From the NCBI RefSeq assembly GCF_900182955.1, contig NZ_FXUL01000004.1, positions 62,001-126,000 on the forward strand: a stretch of 64,000 nt of DNA, given 5' to 3'. Below, in pieces: positions 28,656-40,379 of this stretch (its first letter is position 1; the number at the start of each line of letters is the position of its first letter). The notes under the pieces are model-generated. The model was not told where the DNA came from and did not search any database. It saw only the letters and a list, made by a program, of their open reading frames with translations. A program made the position numbers and the translations under genes. Source of the stretch: Noviherbaspirillum suwonense. Its GTDB lineage: Bacteria > Pseudomonadota > Gammaproteobacteria > Burkholderiales > Burkholderiaceae_D.

Positions 28656-30563
28656 ATGATTTCAGTCAGACTTCCCGATGGTTCACAGCGGCAGTTCGAG
28701 TCGCCGGTCACGGTAGCCCAGGTCGCCGCCAGCATAGGCGCCGGCCTCGCCAAGGCGGCGCTGGCGGGCAAGGTCGATGGTCGGGTCGTGGATACCTCGC
28801 ACCTGATCGACCATGATGCGGACCTGGCCATCATTACCGACAAGGATGCCGAAGGCATCGATGTGATCCGGCATTCGGCCGCCCACCTGCTGGCTTATGC
28901 AGTCAAGGCCCTGTTTCCGGAAGCGCAGGTCACCATCGGACCGGTGATCGAAAACGGCTTTTACTATGATTTCTCGTACAAGCGGCCGTTCACGCCGGAA
29001 GACCTGCAGGCGATCGAAAAGAAAATGGCCGAACTGGCCAAGAAGGACGAGCCGGTCACGCGCAGCGTGATGCCGCGCGACGAGGCGGTGGCCTACTTCA
29101 AGTCCATCGGCGAAGAGTACAAGGCCGAAATCATTGGGTCGATCCCGGCCGGCGAGGATGTTTCACTGTATGCGGAAGGCGACTTCGTCGACCTGTGCCG
29201 TGGCCCGCACGTGCCGTCCACCGGCAAGATCAAGGTATTCAAGCTGATGAAGCTGGCCGGCGCCTACTGGCGCGGCGATTCCAAGAACGAGATGCTGCAG
29301 CGGATCTACGGCACGGCCTGGGGCAGGAAGGAAGACCAGGAAGCCTATCTGCACATGCTGGAGGAAGCGGAAAAGCGCGACCATCGCAAGCTGGGACGCC
29401 AGCTCGACCTGTTCCATTTCCAGGACGAAGCGCCAGGGCTGATTTTCTGGCATCCGAAAGGCTGGACGGTCTGGCAGCAGGTCGAGCAGTACATGCGCGC
29501 CGTCTACCAGGACAATGGCTTCCAGGAAGTGAAGGCGCCGCAGATCCTGGACCGCAGCCTGTGGGAGAAGTCGGGACATTGGGAAAACTACAAGGAAAAC
29601 ATGTTCACGACCGAGTCGGAGAACCGTTCCTATGCGTTGAAGCCGATGAATTGCCCCGGCCATGTCCAGATCTTCAAGTCCAACATGCATTCCTACCGGG
29701 AACTGCCGCTGCGTTATGGCGAATTCGGCCAGTGCCATCGCAACGAGCCGTCGGGTTCGCTGCACGGCATGATGCGGGTGCGCGGCTTCACGCAGGACGA
29801 CGGCCACATCTTCTGCACCGAAGACCAGATCCTCGACGAGTGCGTGAATGCGACCGCATTGCTGCAGAAGGTGTACCGCGATTTCGGCTTCAATGAAATC
29901 ATCTACAAGGTAGCGACCCGGCCGGAAAAGCGGGTCGGCTCCGACGAGGCATGGGACAAGGCGGAAGCCGCGCTGATCGAGTCGCTGCGGCGCTCGGGCT
30001 GCGAGTTCGAGATCGCGCCGGGCGAGGGCGCGTTCTACGGGCCGAAGATCGAGTACACGCTGAAGGACGCGATCGGCCGGATGTGGCAATGCGGCACGAT
30101 CCAGGTCGACTTCTCGATGCCGGTCCGCCTCGACGCCGAATATGTCGCCGAGGACAATACCCGCAAGGTGCCGGTCATGCTGCACCGGGCCATCCTCGGC
30201 TCGCTGGAGCGTTTCATCGGCATGCTGATCGAAAACCATGCGGGCGCCTTGCCGTTCTGGCTGGCGCCGGTGCAAGTCGTCGTGCTGAACATATCCGATG
30301 CGCAGGCAGACTATGCCCGCGAAGTAACACAAGCCTTGAAAAAACAAGGGTTTAGGGTGAACTCGGATTTGCGCAACGAGAAAATAACCTATAAAATACG
30401 GGAGCACTCCGTCCAGAAATTGCCTTACATCGTAGTCGTGGGCGACAAGGAACGGGATGCGAACACAGTGGCCGTGCGTGCGCGTGGCAACGTCGATCTG
30501 GGCAGCATGCCGATCGACGCGCTGGTGGAAAGGCTCTCGCAGGAGCTTCAAACCAAAGCCTGA
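28656..30563 (+). CDS. thrS: threonine-tRNA ligase
   Basis: Charges tRNA-Thr. The start is ATG 28656 ([10 protein letters not shown]), because GGAG at 28646-28649 lies 6 bases before it; the ATG at 28644 overlaps that site. The 635-residue length is typical. The order is TGS domain, editing domain ([19 protein letters not shown] with the zinc-type HxxxH region), class II catalytic core ([21 protein letters not shown]-like segment) and anticodon-binding domain. It is the first gene of the thrS-infC-rpmI-rplT-pheST-ihfA operon. Confidence 0.98.
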   Translation: MISVRLPDGSQRQFESPVTVAQVAASIGAGLAKAALAGKVDGRVVDTSHLIDHDADLAIITDKDAEGIDVIRHSAAHLLAYAVKALFPEAQVTIGPVIENGFYYDFSYKRPFTPEDLQAIEKKMAELAKKDEPVTRSVMPRDEAVAYFKSIGEEYKAEIIGSIPAGEDVSLYAEGDFVDLCRGPHVPSTGKIKVFKLMKLAGAYWRGDSKNEMLQRIYGTAWGRKEDQEAYLHMLEEAEKRDHRKLGRQLDLFHFQDEAPGLIFWHPKGWTVWQQVEQYMRAVYQDNGFQEVKAPQILDRSLWEKSGHWENYKENMFTTESENRSYALKPMNCPGHVQIFKSNMHSYRELPLRYGEFGQCHRNEPSGSLHGMMRVRGFTQDDGHIFCTEDQILDECVNATALLQKVYRDFGFNEIIYKVATRPEKRVGSDEAWDKAEAALIESLRRSGCEFEIAPGEGAFYGPKIEYTLKDAIGRMWQCGTIQVDFSMPVRLDAEYVAEDNTRKVPVMLHRAILGSLERFIGMLIENHAGALPFWLAPVQVVVLNISDAQADYAREVTQALKKQGFRVNSDLRNEKITYKIREHSVQKLPYIVVVGDKERDANTVAVRARGNVDLGSMPIDALVERLSQELQTKA

Positions 30564-30623
30564 GCGGGGAAACCCGCAGCGCTGTAGCACGGCTTAATCA
30601 TTTGATTTTCAAAGGAAACTACA

Positions 30624-31145
30624 ATAGCTACTGACAAGTCGCATCGCATAAATGGCGAAATCAACGCGCCTGAACTGCGCCTGAGCGGGGTAGACAACGA
30701 ACCCCTGGGCATCGTGAGCCTCGCCGACGCCTTCCGCCTTGCCGAAGAGAAGAACGTGGACCTGGTGGAAATCGCGCCGACCGCGACACCTCCGGTTGCG
30801 CGCCTGATGGACTACGGCAAGTTCAAGTATCAGGAGCAAAAGAAGGCGCACGAAGCGAAGCTCAAGCAGAAGATCATCTCGGTCAAGGAAGTCAAATTCC
30901 GACCCGGTACGGACGATGGCGATTACAACATCAAGGTCCGTAACCTGATCAAGTTCCTCGATGAAGGCGACAAGACCAAGATCACGCTGCGTTTCCGCGG
31001 TCGCGAAATGGCGCACCAGGATATCGGCATGCGCATGCTCGAACGTCTGAAGGTGGATCTGGAGCAGTACGGCCAGGTCGAGCAGTGGCCGAAGATGGAA
31101 GGACGCCAGATGATCATGGTGATGGCGCCCAAGAAGAAGAAGTAG
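30624..31145 (+). CDS. infC: translation initiation factor IF-3, non-canonical ATA start
   Basis: Binds the 30S subunit and checks start-codon/initiator-tRNA pairing. Reading from ATA at 30624 gives (M)[18 protein letters not shown], the expected betaproteobacterial N-terminus, 173 residues in all. AAAGGAA (30611-30617) is correctly spaced. No ATG, GTG or TTG in frame could start the conserved N-terminal domain. A rare start codon permits autoregulation, because IF-3 rejects non-canonical starts; this is established for E. coli infC (AUU). A GNRA stem-loop (30564-30577) follows the thrS stop. Confidence 0.95.
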   Translation: MATDKSHRINGEINAPELRLSGVDNEPLGIVSLADAFRLAEEKNVDLVEIAPTATPPVARLMDYGKFKYQEQKKAHEAKLKQKIISVKEVKFRPGTDDGDYNIKVRNLIKFLDEGDKTKITLRFRGREMAHQDIGMRMLERLKVDLEQYGQVEQWPKMEGRQMIMVMAPKKKK

Positions 31146-31148
31146 CTG

Positions 31149-31309
31149 TTGGCGTAACGCAGAATTCGCACGGCTGATTTAGTACAGTCAGCCGGCGCAA
31201 TAACGTCAGCCGTCAGGTTGGCGTAAAACAAGTGAGAGCAGGCATCAAAGTGCAGTCACAGGCTGCCACCTGCAATCATGTTAAAAAATGGAGCTGTCCA
31301 TAAGGACAG
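31149..31309 (+). promoter_or_regulatory. structured leader before rpmI-rplT, candidate L20 operator
   Basis: The 172-base infC-rpmI gap has CGGCTGA (31171-31177), able to pair with either of two identical TCAGCCG copies (31188-31194 and 31206-31212). A direct repeat TTGGCGTAA occurs at 31149 and 31218. A perfect stem CTGTCC-ATAA-GGACAG (31294-31309) hides the AAGGA ribosome-binding site of rpmI. In E. coli L20 represses this operon through such a leader; the equivalence here is inference. Confidence 0.55.
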
Positions 31310-31317
31310 GTATTGCT

Positions 31318-31515
31318 ATGCCAAAAATGAAAACGAAAAGCAGCGCCAAAAAGCGCTTTCGTGTACGTCCAGGTGGAACCGTCAAGCGCGGCCAGGCTTT
31401 CAAGCGTCACATCCTGACCAAGAAAACCACCAAAACCAAACGTCAACTGCGCGGTGCAACCGATGTCCATGCCACAAACATGGTGTCCGTCCGCGCAATG
31501 ATGCCGAACGCTTAA
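31318..31515 (+). CDS. rpmI: 50S ribosomal protein L35
   Basis: A 65-residue, strongly basic ribosomal protein starting [16 protein letters not shown] at ATG 31318, the family-typical N-terminus. An in-frame start at 31288 would add non-homologous residues. It lies between infC and rplT. Confidence 0.98.
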   Translation: MPKMKTKSSAKKRFRVRPGGTVKRGQAFKRHILTKKTTKTKRQLRGATDVHATNMVSVRAMMPNA

Positions 31516-31537
31516 CCTCACTATTTAAGGAGTAACC

Positions 31538-31897
31538 ATGCCTAGAGTAAAACGTGGGGTCACAGCACGGGCCCGTCATAAGAAAGTTCTCGATCAAGCC
31601 AAAGGCTACCGCGGCCGCCGCAGCAAGGTATACCGCGTCGCCAAGCAGGCAGTCATGCGCGCAGGCCAGTATGCCTACCGTGACCGCCGCAACAAGAAGC
31701 GCGTGTTCCGCGCACTGTGGATCACCCGTATCAACGCCGCGTCGCGTTCGCACGGCCTGACCTACAGCGTGTTCATGAACGGCCTGAAGCGCGCCGCCAT
31801 CGAACTGGACCGTAAAGTCCTGGCCGACATGGCCGTGACCGACAAGCCGGCATTCGCCGCTATCGTCAACCAGGTGAAAGCCGCGATCGCTGCTTAA
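31538..31897 (+). CDS. rplT: 50S ribosomal protein L20
   Basis: A 119-residue rRNA-binding assembly protein, also the autogenous repressor of its operon in E. coli. It has [20 protein letters not shown] at the N-terminus and an RNA-binding C-terminal domain. GGAG precedes the ATG. A strong hairpin follows before pheS. Confidence 0.98.
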   Translation: MPRVKRGVTARARHKKVLDQAKGYRGRRSKVYRVAKQAVMRAGQYAYRDRRNKKRVFRALWITRINAASRSHGLTYSVFMNGLKRAAIELDRKVLADMAVTDKPAFAAIVNQVKAAIAA

Positions 31898-31934
31898 TTG
31901 TTAGCATCCATCATTGCTTGCAGATGATGGTCGG

Positions 31935-31971
31935 GCGGGGCACAGGTGAACACCTTTGCCCCGCTTTGTTT
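31935..31971 (+). terminator. strong hairpin between rplT and pheS
   Basis: GCGGGGCA (31935-31942) and AGGTG (31944-31948) pair with CACCT (31951-31955) and TGCCCCGC (31957-31964), then TTTGTTTG. It is a likely partial terminator or attenuator that reduces pheST expression relative to rplT. Confidence 0.75.
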
Positions 31972-31983
31972 GTCGGCTGCTGG

Positions 31984-32055
31984 ATGGCCGGCACGCCGGC
32001 TTCCTTTTTCGGCTTTTTTTTCGGCTTCAATCAGAAAGCGGGAAACACCGCATGA
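31984..32055 (+). CDS. putative Phe-rich leader ORF overlapping pheS start
   Basis: A 23-codon ORF from ATG 31984 to TGA 32053-32055, which overlaps the pheS ATG (32052). Codons 8-15 read FFGFFFGF, six Phe in eight. It begins with a stem GCCGGC-AC-GCCGGC (31987-32000) and includes a run of eight T (32014-32021). E. coli pheST has a Phe-rich leader peptide (PheM). Caution: there is no good ribosome-binding site, and the T-run alone would create Phe codons by chance. Confidence 0.4.
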   Translation: MAGTPASFFGFFFGFNQKAGNTA

Positions 32056-33068
32056 CCTCCTTAGAACAACTCGTAACCCAGGCGCAGGCTGATTTCGCCG
32101 CCGCGCCGGACGCTGCCGCGCTGGAAAACGCCAAGGCCAGATACCTGGGCAAGACCGGCCAGATCACCGAGCAGATGAAGGGCCTGGGCAAGCTGGCGCC
32201 GGATGAGCGCCGCGCCCAGGGTGCCGTGATCAACGCGGCAAAAGAACAGATCGAGCGCGCGCTGACCGCGCGCCGCGATGCGCTTGACCAGGCGCAGCTG
32301 GAAGCCCGCCTGAATGCGGAAGCGATCGACGTGACGCTGCCCGGCCGCGGCCGCGGCATCGGCGGCATCCATCCGGTGATGCGCACCTGGAACCGCGTCG
32401 AGGAAATTTTCGGTTCGATCGGCTTCGAGGTCGCCGACGGTCCCGAGATCGAGACCGACTGGACCAATTTCACCGCATTGAACAGCCCGGAAAACCACCC
32501 GGCGCGATCGATGCAGGATACGTTTTACATCGACGGCAAGGACAGCCAGGGCAAGCAGTTGCTGCTGCGCACGCACACCAGCCCGATGCAGGTCCGCTAT
32601 GCGCGGATGAACAAGCCGCCGATCAAGGTGATCGCGCCCGGCCGCACCTACCGGGTCGATAGCGACGCCACCCATTCGCCGATGTTCCACCAGGTCGAAG
32701 GACTTTGGATAGACGAGAACGTCAGCTTCGCCGACCTGAAAGGCGTCTACCTGAATTTCGTCCGCGCTTTCTTTGAAACCGACGATTTGCAGGTGCGTTT
32801 CCGGCCATCGTATTTCCCGTTCACCGAACCATCGGCCGAAATCGATATCGCGTTCGGCAGCGGCCCGTTGAAGGGCCGCTGGCTGGAAGTCTCGGGCGCC
32901 GGCCAGGTGCATCCGACGGTCGTGCGAAACATGGGACTCGATCCGGACCGCTACATCGGTTTCGCGTTCGGCTCCGGCCTCGAACGGCTGACCATGCTGC
33001 GCTATGGCATCAACGACCTGCGCCTGTTCTACGAGGGCGATCTGCGCTTCCTGAAACAATTCAATTAA
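32052..33068 (+). CDS. pheS: phenylalanine-tRNA ligase alpha subunit
   Basis: Catalytic subunit of the alpha2-beta2 enzyme. The start is ATG 32052 (MTSLEQLV); the longer frame from 31956 runs through the leader. The 338-residue protein has an N-terminal coiled coil (about 1-90) and a class II core with [45 protein letters not shown] and [14 protein letters not shown] (motif 3). pheT follows after 14 bases. Confidence 0.98.
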   Translation: MTSLEQLVTQAQADFAAAPDAAALENAKARYLGKTGQITEQMKGLGKLAPDERRAQGAVINAAKEQIERALTARRDALDQAQLEARLNAEAIDVTLPGRGRGIGGIHPVMRTWNRVEEIFGSIGFEVADGPEIETDWTNFTALNSPENHPARSMQDTFYIDGKDSQGKQLLLRTHTSPMQVRYARMNKPPIKVIAPGRTYRVDSDATHSPMFHQVEGLWIDENVSFADLKGVYLNFVRAFFETDDLQVRFRPSYFPFTEPSAEIDIAFGSGPLKGRWLEVSGAGQVHPTVVRNMGLDPDRYIGFAFGSGLERLTMLRYGINDLRLFYEGDLRFLKQFN

Positions 33069-33082
33069 CGACACGGTTCACT

Positions 33083-35509
33083 ATGCAATTCTCCGAAAGC
33101 TGGCTCCGCACGATGGCCGATCCGACATTGAATTCGGATGAACTGTCACATCTGCTGACAATGTCGGGTCTCGAAGTCGAAGAGGTGGAAGCCGTGGCGC
33201 CGCCGTTTTCCGGCGTGGTCGTTGCACGCGTGGTTGAAGTTGCGCGGCATCCGAACGCCGACCGTCTCAATGTCTGCCAGGTGGATGTCGGCAGCGGCAC
33301 GCTGCACAACATCGTCTGCGGCGCGCCCAATGTGCGTGCCGGCATGCATGTTCCCTGCGCACTGCCTGGCGCGGTGTTGCCGCCCGGCGAAGACGGCAAG
33401 CCATTTGAAATACGTGTCGGCCAGCTCCGCGGCGTCGAGTCGCAGGGCATGCTGTGCTCGGCGCGCGAACTGAAGCTGTCCGAGGATCACGGCGGTCTGC
33501 TGGAGCTTCCGGCCGATGCGCCGGTGGGCCAGGATTTCCGCGACTACTATCAGCTCAACGACCTGCGTTTCACGATCAAGCTCACCCCCAACAAGGCGGA
33601 CTGCCTGTCGGTGCTCGGCGTCGCGCGCGAGGTTTCCGCGCTGACCGGCGTGCCGCTGCATGAACCCGAGTTCAAGGCGGCCGCGGTCAGTTCCGATGAG
33701 AAGTTGCCGGTGCGCATCGACGCGCCCGACCTGTGCGGCCGGTTTTCGGGACGCGTGATCCGTGGCGTCGATGCCCGCGCGGCGACGCCGGACTGGATGA
33801 AGCGCCGCCTGGAACGCAGCGGGCAGCGGCCGATTTCGGCGCTGGTCGATATCTCGAATTACGTGATGCTTGAACTGGGCCGGCCTACCCATGTGTTCGA
33901 CCTCGACAAGATCCACGGCGGGCTGGAAGTGCGCTGGGGACGCAAGGGCGAAAGCCTGAAGCTGTTGAACGGCAACACGGTCGACGTGGATGAGTGGATA
34001 GGCGTGATCGCCGACGACAGGCAGATCGAGTCGCTGGCCGGCATCATGGGCGGCGACGCAACCGCGGTGTCGCTGGAGACGCAAAACATCTATCTCGAGG
34101 CGGCATTCTGGTATCCGCAGGCGATACAGGGCCGTGCGCGCCGCTATAACTTCTCGACCGACGCCGCTCACCGCTTCGAGCGCGGCGTCGACTATGCGAC
34201 GACTGTCGAGCATATCGAGCGGATCACCGCGCTGATTACCGAGATTTGCGGCACCGCCGCGACCACGGTCGGCCCGGTGGACGACCAGGTGGTGAACCTG
34301 CCGCAACGCGTTCCCGTGACCGTTCGCACCGAGCGCGCCCAGAAAGTGATCGGCGTTCCGCTGGACGATCAGCGCATTGCCGACATCTTCAGCCGGCTGA
34401 AGCTGCCGTTCACGCAGGAGGCAGGACGCTTCCACGTGACGCCGCCGTCATACCGTTTCGATATCGAGATCGAGGAAGACCTGATCGAGGAAATCGCACG
34501 GGTCTATGGATTTGAAAACATTCCGGCACGGCCGCCGGTTGCCGCCAACGTGATGCGCATGCTGCCGGAAAACGTGCGTTCGCTGTTTGCGATCCGCCGG
34601 CAGATCGCTGACCTCGACTACCAGGAAGTGATCAATTTCAGCTTCGTCGAAGAATCCTGGGAAAAGGATTTCGCCGACAATGACGCGCCCATCCGGCTGC
34701 TGAATCCGATTGCAAGCCAGATGAGCGTGATGCGCTCGACGCTGATTGGCGGCCTGCTTGCCAACGTCCGCTACAACCTGAACCGCAAGCTTAGCCGGGT
34801 GCGGGTATTCGAAATCGGTGCAATCTTCAAGCGGGACGAGTCGGTACAGGATGGCCCTCTGTCCGTTGCCGGCTATTCCCAGCCCAAGCGCATGGCCGCG
34901 CTGGCTTATGGCCAGGCGATCGACGAGCAGTGGGGCGCGCCTGCGCGCAATGTCGATTATTTCGACCTGAAGGCCGACCTCGAAGCGCTGTTCGCGCCGC
35001 GCCAGCTGCGCTTCCGCAAGGCCGTGCATCCGGCGCTGCACCCGGGCCGTTCGGCCGAAGTGCTGCTTGACGGCGCGCTGATCGGCTTCATCGGGGAACT
35101 GCATCCGCGCTGGCAGCAGAAATACGACCTGCCGCTCGCACCGGTCATTTTCGAGGTCGATGCGACTGCACTGCAGCATCGTGACGTGCCCGTCTACCAG
35201 GAAATCTCGCGCTTTCCGGCGGTCACGCGTGACCTCGCGCTGTTGGTAAAAAACGACGTTCAGGCCCAGGAACTGCTTGACGCTTTCGAGTTGCACAGGC
35301 AGGAAAGCAGTGAAGGGCGCCTCGTCCAAGCCATTGTTTTATTTGATGAATATCGCGGCAAAGGTCTGGAAAATGAGCAAAAAAGCCTTGCTTTCCGGTT
35401 CACCTTGCAAGATACTCAGACGACCCTGAACGACAACAACGTGGACGCCCTGATGGCTGGTTTCATTGAGGTTGCCCGCACAAAACATGGTGCCGCACTG
35501 CGCACTTAA
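33083..35509 (+). CDS. pheT: phenylalanine-tRNA ligase beta subunit
   Basis: The 808-residue partner of PheS. The N-terminal EMAP/OB-fold tRNA-binding domain has [21 protein letters not shown]. The B3/B4 editing domain and the B5 domain with a class II-like fold ([22 protein letters not shown] region) follow. A C-terminal ferredoxin-like anticodon-binding domain has [14 protein letters not shown]. It sits between pheS and ihfA in the same operon. Confidence 0.98.
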   Translation: MQFSESWLRTMADPTLNSDELSHLLTMSGLEVEEVEAVAPPFSGVVVARVVEVARHPNADRLNVCQVDVGSGTLHNIVCGAPNVRAGMHVPCALPGAVLPPGEDGKPFEIRVGQLRGVESQGMLCSARELKLSEDHGGLLELPADAPVGQDFRDYYQLNDLRFTIKLTPNKADCLSVLGVAREVSALTGVPLHEPEFKAAAVSSDEKLPVRIDAPDLCGRFSGRVIRGVDARAATPDWMKRRLERSGQRPISALVDISNYVMLELGRPTHVFDLDKIHGGLEVRWGRKGESLKLLNGNTVDVDEWIGVIADDRQIESLAGIMGGDATAVSLETQNIYLEAAFWYPQAIQGRARRYNFSTDAAHRFERGVDYATTVEHIERITALITEICGTAATTVGPVDDQVVNLPQRVPVTVRTERAQKVIGVPLDDQRIADIFSRLKLPFTQEAGRFHVTPPSYRFDIEIEEDLIEEIARVYGFENIPARPPVAANVMRMLPENVRSLFAIRRQIADLDYQEVINFSFVEESWEKDFADNDAPIRLLNPIASQMSVMRSTLIGGLLANVRYNLNRKLSRVRVFEIGAIFKRDESVQDGPLSVAGYSQPKRMAALAYGQAIDEQWGAPARNVDYFDLKADLEALFAPRQLRFRKAVHPALHPGRSAEVLLDGALIGFIGELHPRWQQKYDLPLAPVIFEVDATALQHRDVPVYQEISRFPAVTRDLALLVKNDVQAQELLDAFELHRQESSEGRLVQAIVLFDEYRGKGLENEQKSLAFRFTLQDTQTTLNDNNVDALMAGFIEVARTKHGAALRT

Positions 35510-35529
35510 GGCAGGTGGGGACAACAGAA

Positions 35530-35943
35530 ATGAATGACGTGAACTCAGCTGAATTTCAATCCGTATTAGCCGTCGATCTCAACCGCGCCGTCCTGGAAGC
35601 ACAGGCGCGGTCGCAGGCAGAAAAGGATTTGCCCACCCTGACCAAGGCGGAACTTGCCGAAATGCTGTTCGAACAGGTTGGCCTGAACAAGCGCGAGGCG
35701 AAGGACATGGTCGAGACCTTCTTCGATGAAATCCGCAATGCGCTGGAACGCGGGGAACTGGTCAAGCTGTCGGGATTCGGCAATTTCCAGCTGCGGGACA
35801 AGCCGCAGCGGCCGGGACGGAATCCGAAGACCGGCGAGGAAATTCCGATCACCGCGCGGCGGGTCGTTACCTTCCATGCCAGCCAAAAACTCAAGAGCAT
35901 GGTCGAACTCGCCAGCCAAAAACCCGCCACCCGCGTCGCCTGA
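35530..35943 (+). CDS. ihfA: integration host factor subunit alpha
   Basis: DNA-bending HU/IHF-family protein. The core ([40 protein letters not shown]) is complete with the intercalating proline arm. The product is 137 residues from ATG 35530, about 35 longer at the N-terminus than E. coli IhfA, an extension seen in related betaproteobacteria. A GTG at 35515 is an alternative start. The position behind pheT is conserved across proteobacteria. Confidence 0.96.
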   Translation: MNDVNSAEFQSVLAVDLNRAVLEAQARSQAEKDLPTLTKAELAEMLFEQVGLNKREAKDMVETFFDEIRNALERGELVKLSGFGNFQLRDKPQRPGRNPKTGEEIPITARRVVTFHASQKLKSMVELASQKPATRVA

Positions 35944-35953
35944 TTGATTGCCC

Positions 35954-36349
35954 ATGACCGAGCGTAACAGCAAGCCAGAACCAATCGAACTCCCGCCGAT
36001 TCCCGCGAAACGTTATTTCACCATTGGCGAAGTCAGCGACCTGTGCGGTGTCAAGCCGCACGTGCTGCGGTACTGGGAGCAGGAATTTACCCAGCTCAAG
36101 CCGGTGAAGCGGCGCGGCAACCGGCGCTATTACCAGCATCATGAAGTATTGCTGATCCGGCGGATACGCGAGCTGCTGTACGAGCAGGGCTTCACGATCA
36201 GCGGCGCGCGCAACAAGCTGGGCAGCCGGCTTGCCGAGCACGAGGAAGTGCCGGAGGAACCGCCGGCGCCGCCCGAGCCGCAGGTCGACCTGCTGGCATT
36301 GCGCGAAGAACTTGCAGGCATCATGCAGCTGTTGCGGCCGCAGGCCTGA
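35954..36349 (+). CDS. MerR-family transcriptional regulator
   Basis: A 131-residue regulator. The winged helix-turn-helix (about residues 22-90) shows RYFTIGEVSDLCGVKPHVLR and YWEQEFTQLKPVKRRGNRRY. A Pro/Glu-rich linker and a short C-terminal helix follow. It lacks effector-binding cysteines. ATG 35954 is preferred over the TTG at 35948. It is the last gene of the thrS operon, directly after ihfA as in many beta- and gammaproteobacteria. Its targets are unknown. Confidence 0.92.
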   Translation: MTERNSKPEPIELPPIPAKRYFTIGEVSDLCGVKPHVLRYWEQEFTQLKPVKRRGNRRYYQHHEVLLIRRIRELLYEQGFTISGARNKLGSRLAEHEEVPEEPPAPPEPQVDLLALREELAGIMQLLRPQA

Positions 36350-36385
36350 AAAAGTCGGCTGAAAGGCATTTCAGCCGACTTTTTT
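36349..36385 (+). terminator. operon-end terminator after merR
   Basis: A 16-bp perfect stem (36349-36364 with 36369-36384, core GTCGGCTGAAA/TTTCAGCCGAC) with a GGCA loop and a terminal T-run. It overlaps the last base of the merR stop. Confidence 0.95.
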
Positions 36386-36387
36386 GC

Positions 36388-36417
36388 TTGACAGCGGTTC
36401 GCCGCGTCCCTTAAGGT
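36388..36417 (+). promoter_or_regulatory. candidate leuA promoter
   Basis: A consensus TTGACA (36388-36393), 18 bases, then TAAGGT (36412-36417) start right after the terminator. This would give a leader of about 365 bases before leuA. The -10 match is weak. Confidence 0.5.
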
Positions 36418-36568
36418 TCACCCATGTCTTCCGCTCACCCACCTCTCTTTTCGTTCAGCCCGCGCGCCAGCCTGCTGCCAGCGCTACGACTACGCCTGCC
36501 GCTATAACAGCAGGCAGCAAGTCCGCGCCGGTGTTCCGGCCCCAGGCAAATTGAACGAAAGACCGTGA

Positions 36569-38455
<1,887 letters not shown>

Positions 38456-38471
38456 TCCCGCGAGCGCCGGT

Positions 38472-38798
38472 TCAGCCGGCGCGCAGTTTCATCATCAATG
38501 CATCGGCCTGCAGCTGGGCGAGGCTTTGCAAGCCGAGCTGCCAGGCCGCATTCAGTTGGCCGACCGATTGACGCATCATCTGGAATGCGCCGATTGCGGC
38601 GTCGGCCGGCGTCGCCGCGCGCTGGCGATTCGCTTCGATGCAAAGCAATAATTCTTCGAGCGCGGGCCGGTGCCGCTGCGGCGCCTCGTCGACTGCCTGC
38701 TGGAGCAGGTGCCGGCGGAAGCTTTCGAAAGCCGCCGGATCTTCCTTGTACAGACGGGACAGCGTATCAAAGTCAGGCAGTTTAGCGTCGGTGTTCAT
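38472..38798 (-). CDS. DUF3135-like protein
   Basis: A 108-residue cytoplasmic helical protein beginning MNTDAKLPDFDTLSRLYKED, similar to the DUF3135 family, whose role is unknown. ATG 38798 has GGAG 5 bases upstream and is preferred over the GTG at 38801. It is convergent with leuA; GCGCCGG-TTCAG-CCGGCGC (38464-38482) straddles its stop codon and may help end both transcripts. Confidence 0.75.
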   Translation of the reverse strand: MNTDAKLPDFDTLSRLYKEDPAAFESFRRHLLQQAVDEAPQRHRPALEELLLCIEANRQRAATPADAAIGAFQMMRQSVGQLNAAWQLGLQSLAQLQADALMMKLRAG

Positions 38799-38820
38799 CA
38801 CGACTCCGCATAGTTGTATT

Positions 38821-38855
38821 AATGATAATCTTAACTACGTGGCAATATTATCATT
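38821..38855. promoter_or_regulatory. AT-rich inverted repeat, Fur-like half sites
   Basis: AATGATAAT (38821-38829) and ATTATCATT (38847-38855) form perfect 9-bp arms 17 bases apart, between the divergent DUF3135 gene and an exported protein gene. Each arm matches part of the Fur-box hexamer pattern, but the spacing is not that of a classical Fur box. Confidence 0.4.
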
Positions 38856-38977
38856 TACGCAATCGCAATGCGGCGCACTTTAACGAATCGGGCCTGAGCA
38901 AAATTGGGTCTGTTAGCGAACATACATTTCCAAAGTTTCGTTCTAGACTGCAACTTTTAGCGTCCAGGAGCGACAAC

Positions 38978-39382
38978 ATGACCTTCCCCATTTCCCGTTT
39001 TTCCCATTCCTGCCGTGTTGCGCTGGTCGCAGGCGGCATGCTTCTGGCAACCGGCAGTGCAATGGCGGCAGAGGGCGACCGCCAGGCTGGCGCCAGCACG
39101 ACGATTGCCCAGGAACGGCAGAATTGCATGGACGGCAAGACCAACCAGGACCGCGAAACCTGCCTGCGCGAAGCGGGCGCCGCGAAGCAGGAATCCCAGC
39201 GCGGCAACCTGCGCGACACCGGCGATTACAGCAGCAACGCCAGCAAGCGCTGCGCGACGCTGCCAGCTGACCAGAAGGCCGATTGCGAACGCCGCAGCAT
39301 GGGCGAGGGCAGTGTCAGCGGCAGCGTCGGCAGCGGTGGCGTGGTCCGCGAACTGGTGACGCCCGTTCCTGCAGCGAAATGA
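38978..39382 (+). CDS. exported protein of unknown function
   Basis: A 134-residue protein with a signal peptide (about 1-30, ending ATGSAMAAEG). The mature part is hydrophilic with four cysteines in two spaced pairs (NCMDGKTNQDRETCLREAG and KRCATLPADQKADCERR), which may form disulfides in the periplasm. A Gly/Ser linker and a hydrophobic C-terminus follow. ATG 38978 lies behind CAGGAG. No family was recognised. Confidence 0.7.
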   Translation: MTFPISRFSHSCRVALVAGGMLLATGSAMAAEGDRQAGASTTIAQERQNCMDGKTNQDRETCLREAGAAKQESQRGNLRDTGDYSSNASKRCATLPADQKADCERRSMGEGSVSGSVGSGGVVRELVTPVPAAK

Positions 39383-39489
39383 ACAGGCAATGACGGAATC
39401 CGCAACATGTCGCAGGAAAACTTGCAATTGTGTCTGAATATTTCTCTATGGCATGTATATTGGTTGCCAGTGAGTCAAAAGGAACCAGT

Positions 39490-39963
39490 ATGAAATCCGC
39501 CGTCATTGCAGCAGCACTGTTCGTCGCCGTATCCGGCGCCGCCTTCGTCCCGGCGCCGGCGCACGCCCAGGTCAACGTCAACATCGTGATCGGCAATCCG
39601 CCGCCGCCGCCACGCTACGAGGCCGTCCCGCGGCCTCGCGCCGGTTATGTGTGGGCGCCCGGCTTCTGGAACTGGAATGGCCGCGACCACGACTGGCGTT
39701 CCGGTCACTGGGAGCGCGCCCGTGCCGGGCAAGTCTATAACCGCCCGCAGTGGGTCCAGGCTGACAACGGCTGGCGGCTGCAGGAAGGCGGCTGGCGTCG
39801 TGCCCGTGCAGAACGGCACGAGCGCTATGAAAGACAAGAGCGCCATGAGCGGCACGACCGCCGGGACGAGTACCGCTCGGAAGAGCGGGATGGCCATGGT
39901 CATGGTCACGGTCATGGCGGAGACCACTGTCCTCCGGGACAGGCCAAAAAAGGTCGATGCTGA
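39490..39963 (+). CDS. YXWGXW repeat-containing exported protein
   Basis: A 157-residue protein with a signal peptide (about 1-26). Aromatic-Gly repeats of the YXWGXW type follow: YVWAPGFWNWNGRDHDW, WRSGHWERARAGQ and WVQADNGWRLQEGGW. The C-terminal 50 residues are rich in Arg, Glu and His (HGHGHGHGG) and could bind metal. The start is ATG 39490 behind AAAGGA. The function of the family is unknown. Confidence 0.8.
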   Translation: MKSAVIAAALFVAVSGAAFVPAPAHAQVNVNIVIGNPPPPPRYEAVPRPRAGYVWAPGFWNWNGRDHDWRSGHWERARAGQVYNRPQWVQADNGWRLQEGGWRRARAERHERYERQERHERHDRRDEYRSEERDGHGHGHGHGGDHCPPGQAKKGRC

Positions 39964-40067
39964 GCCGTGTCATCCTGAAGTCATGAGTCCGGAATTTTCT
40001 GTGCGCGAGCGCACAGACGCCAGGGCCGGACGGAATTATCTTTTGGAATTATCAGGAGAATAAGACA

Positions 40068-40283
40068 ATGCCTTCAGAGAATTACACCCGCCGTGGCGGC
40101 CAGCGGCTGACTTATCTAATCGCCTATGACAAGGGCGAATACTTTATCGAACGTGACGGCCAGCTGAAAAAGGCGGTTCCGGATGCGATGGCAACCGGCA
40201 TTGCGCCGAGTGAAGCGACCCCGGAACTCATGCTCCGCATGGCGATCGGCGATATCGAGAGTTTGAACGGCATGGACGAGTAA
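40068..40283 (+). CDS. small conserved-looking cytoplasmic protein
   Basis: A 71-residue protein with no signal peptide or membrane segment, preceded by a strong CAGGAGAA. Acidic and basic residues alternate around LTYLIAYDKGEYFIERDGQL. No family was recognised. The good ribosome-binding site and absence of overlap with other genes support it as a real gene. Confidence 0.65.
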   Translation: MPSENYTRRGGQRLTYLIAYDKGEYFIERDGQLKKAVPDAMATGIAPSEATPELMLRMAIGDIESLNGMDE

Positions 40284-40379
40284 TCATCCCTGCCGGCAGG
40301 ACGGTTCCAGGCGCACGCTCGCCTGGCGCTGAAACAGTGGCTCCGGCATGGCGCCGGCCACAATAACCAGGAGGATGTC

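Noticed and set aside
39640-39960. CRISPR-like array or tandem DNA repeats in the YXWGXW gene
   Set aside because: The repetition is at the protein level (aromatic-Gly and His/Gly motifs) with no constant repeat-spacer spacing in DNA.
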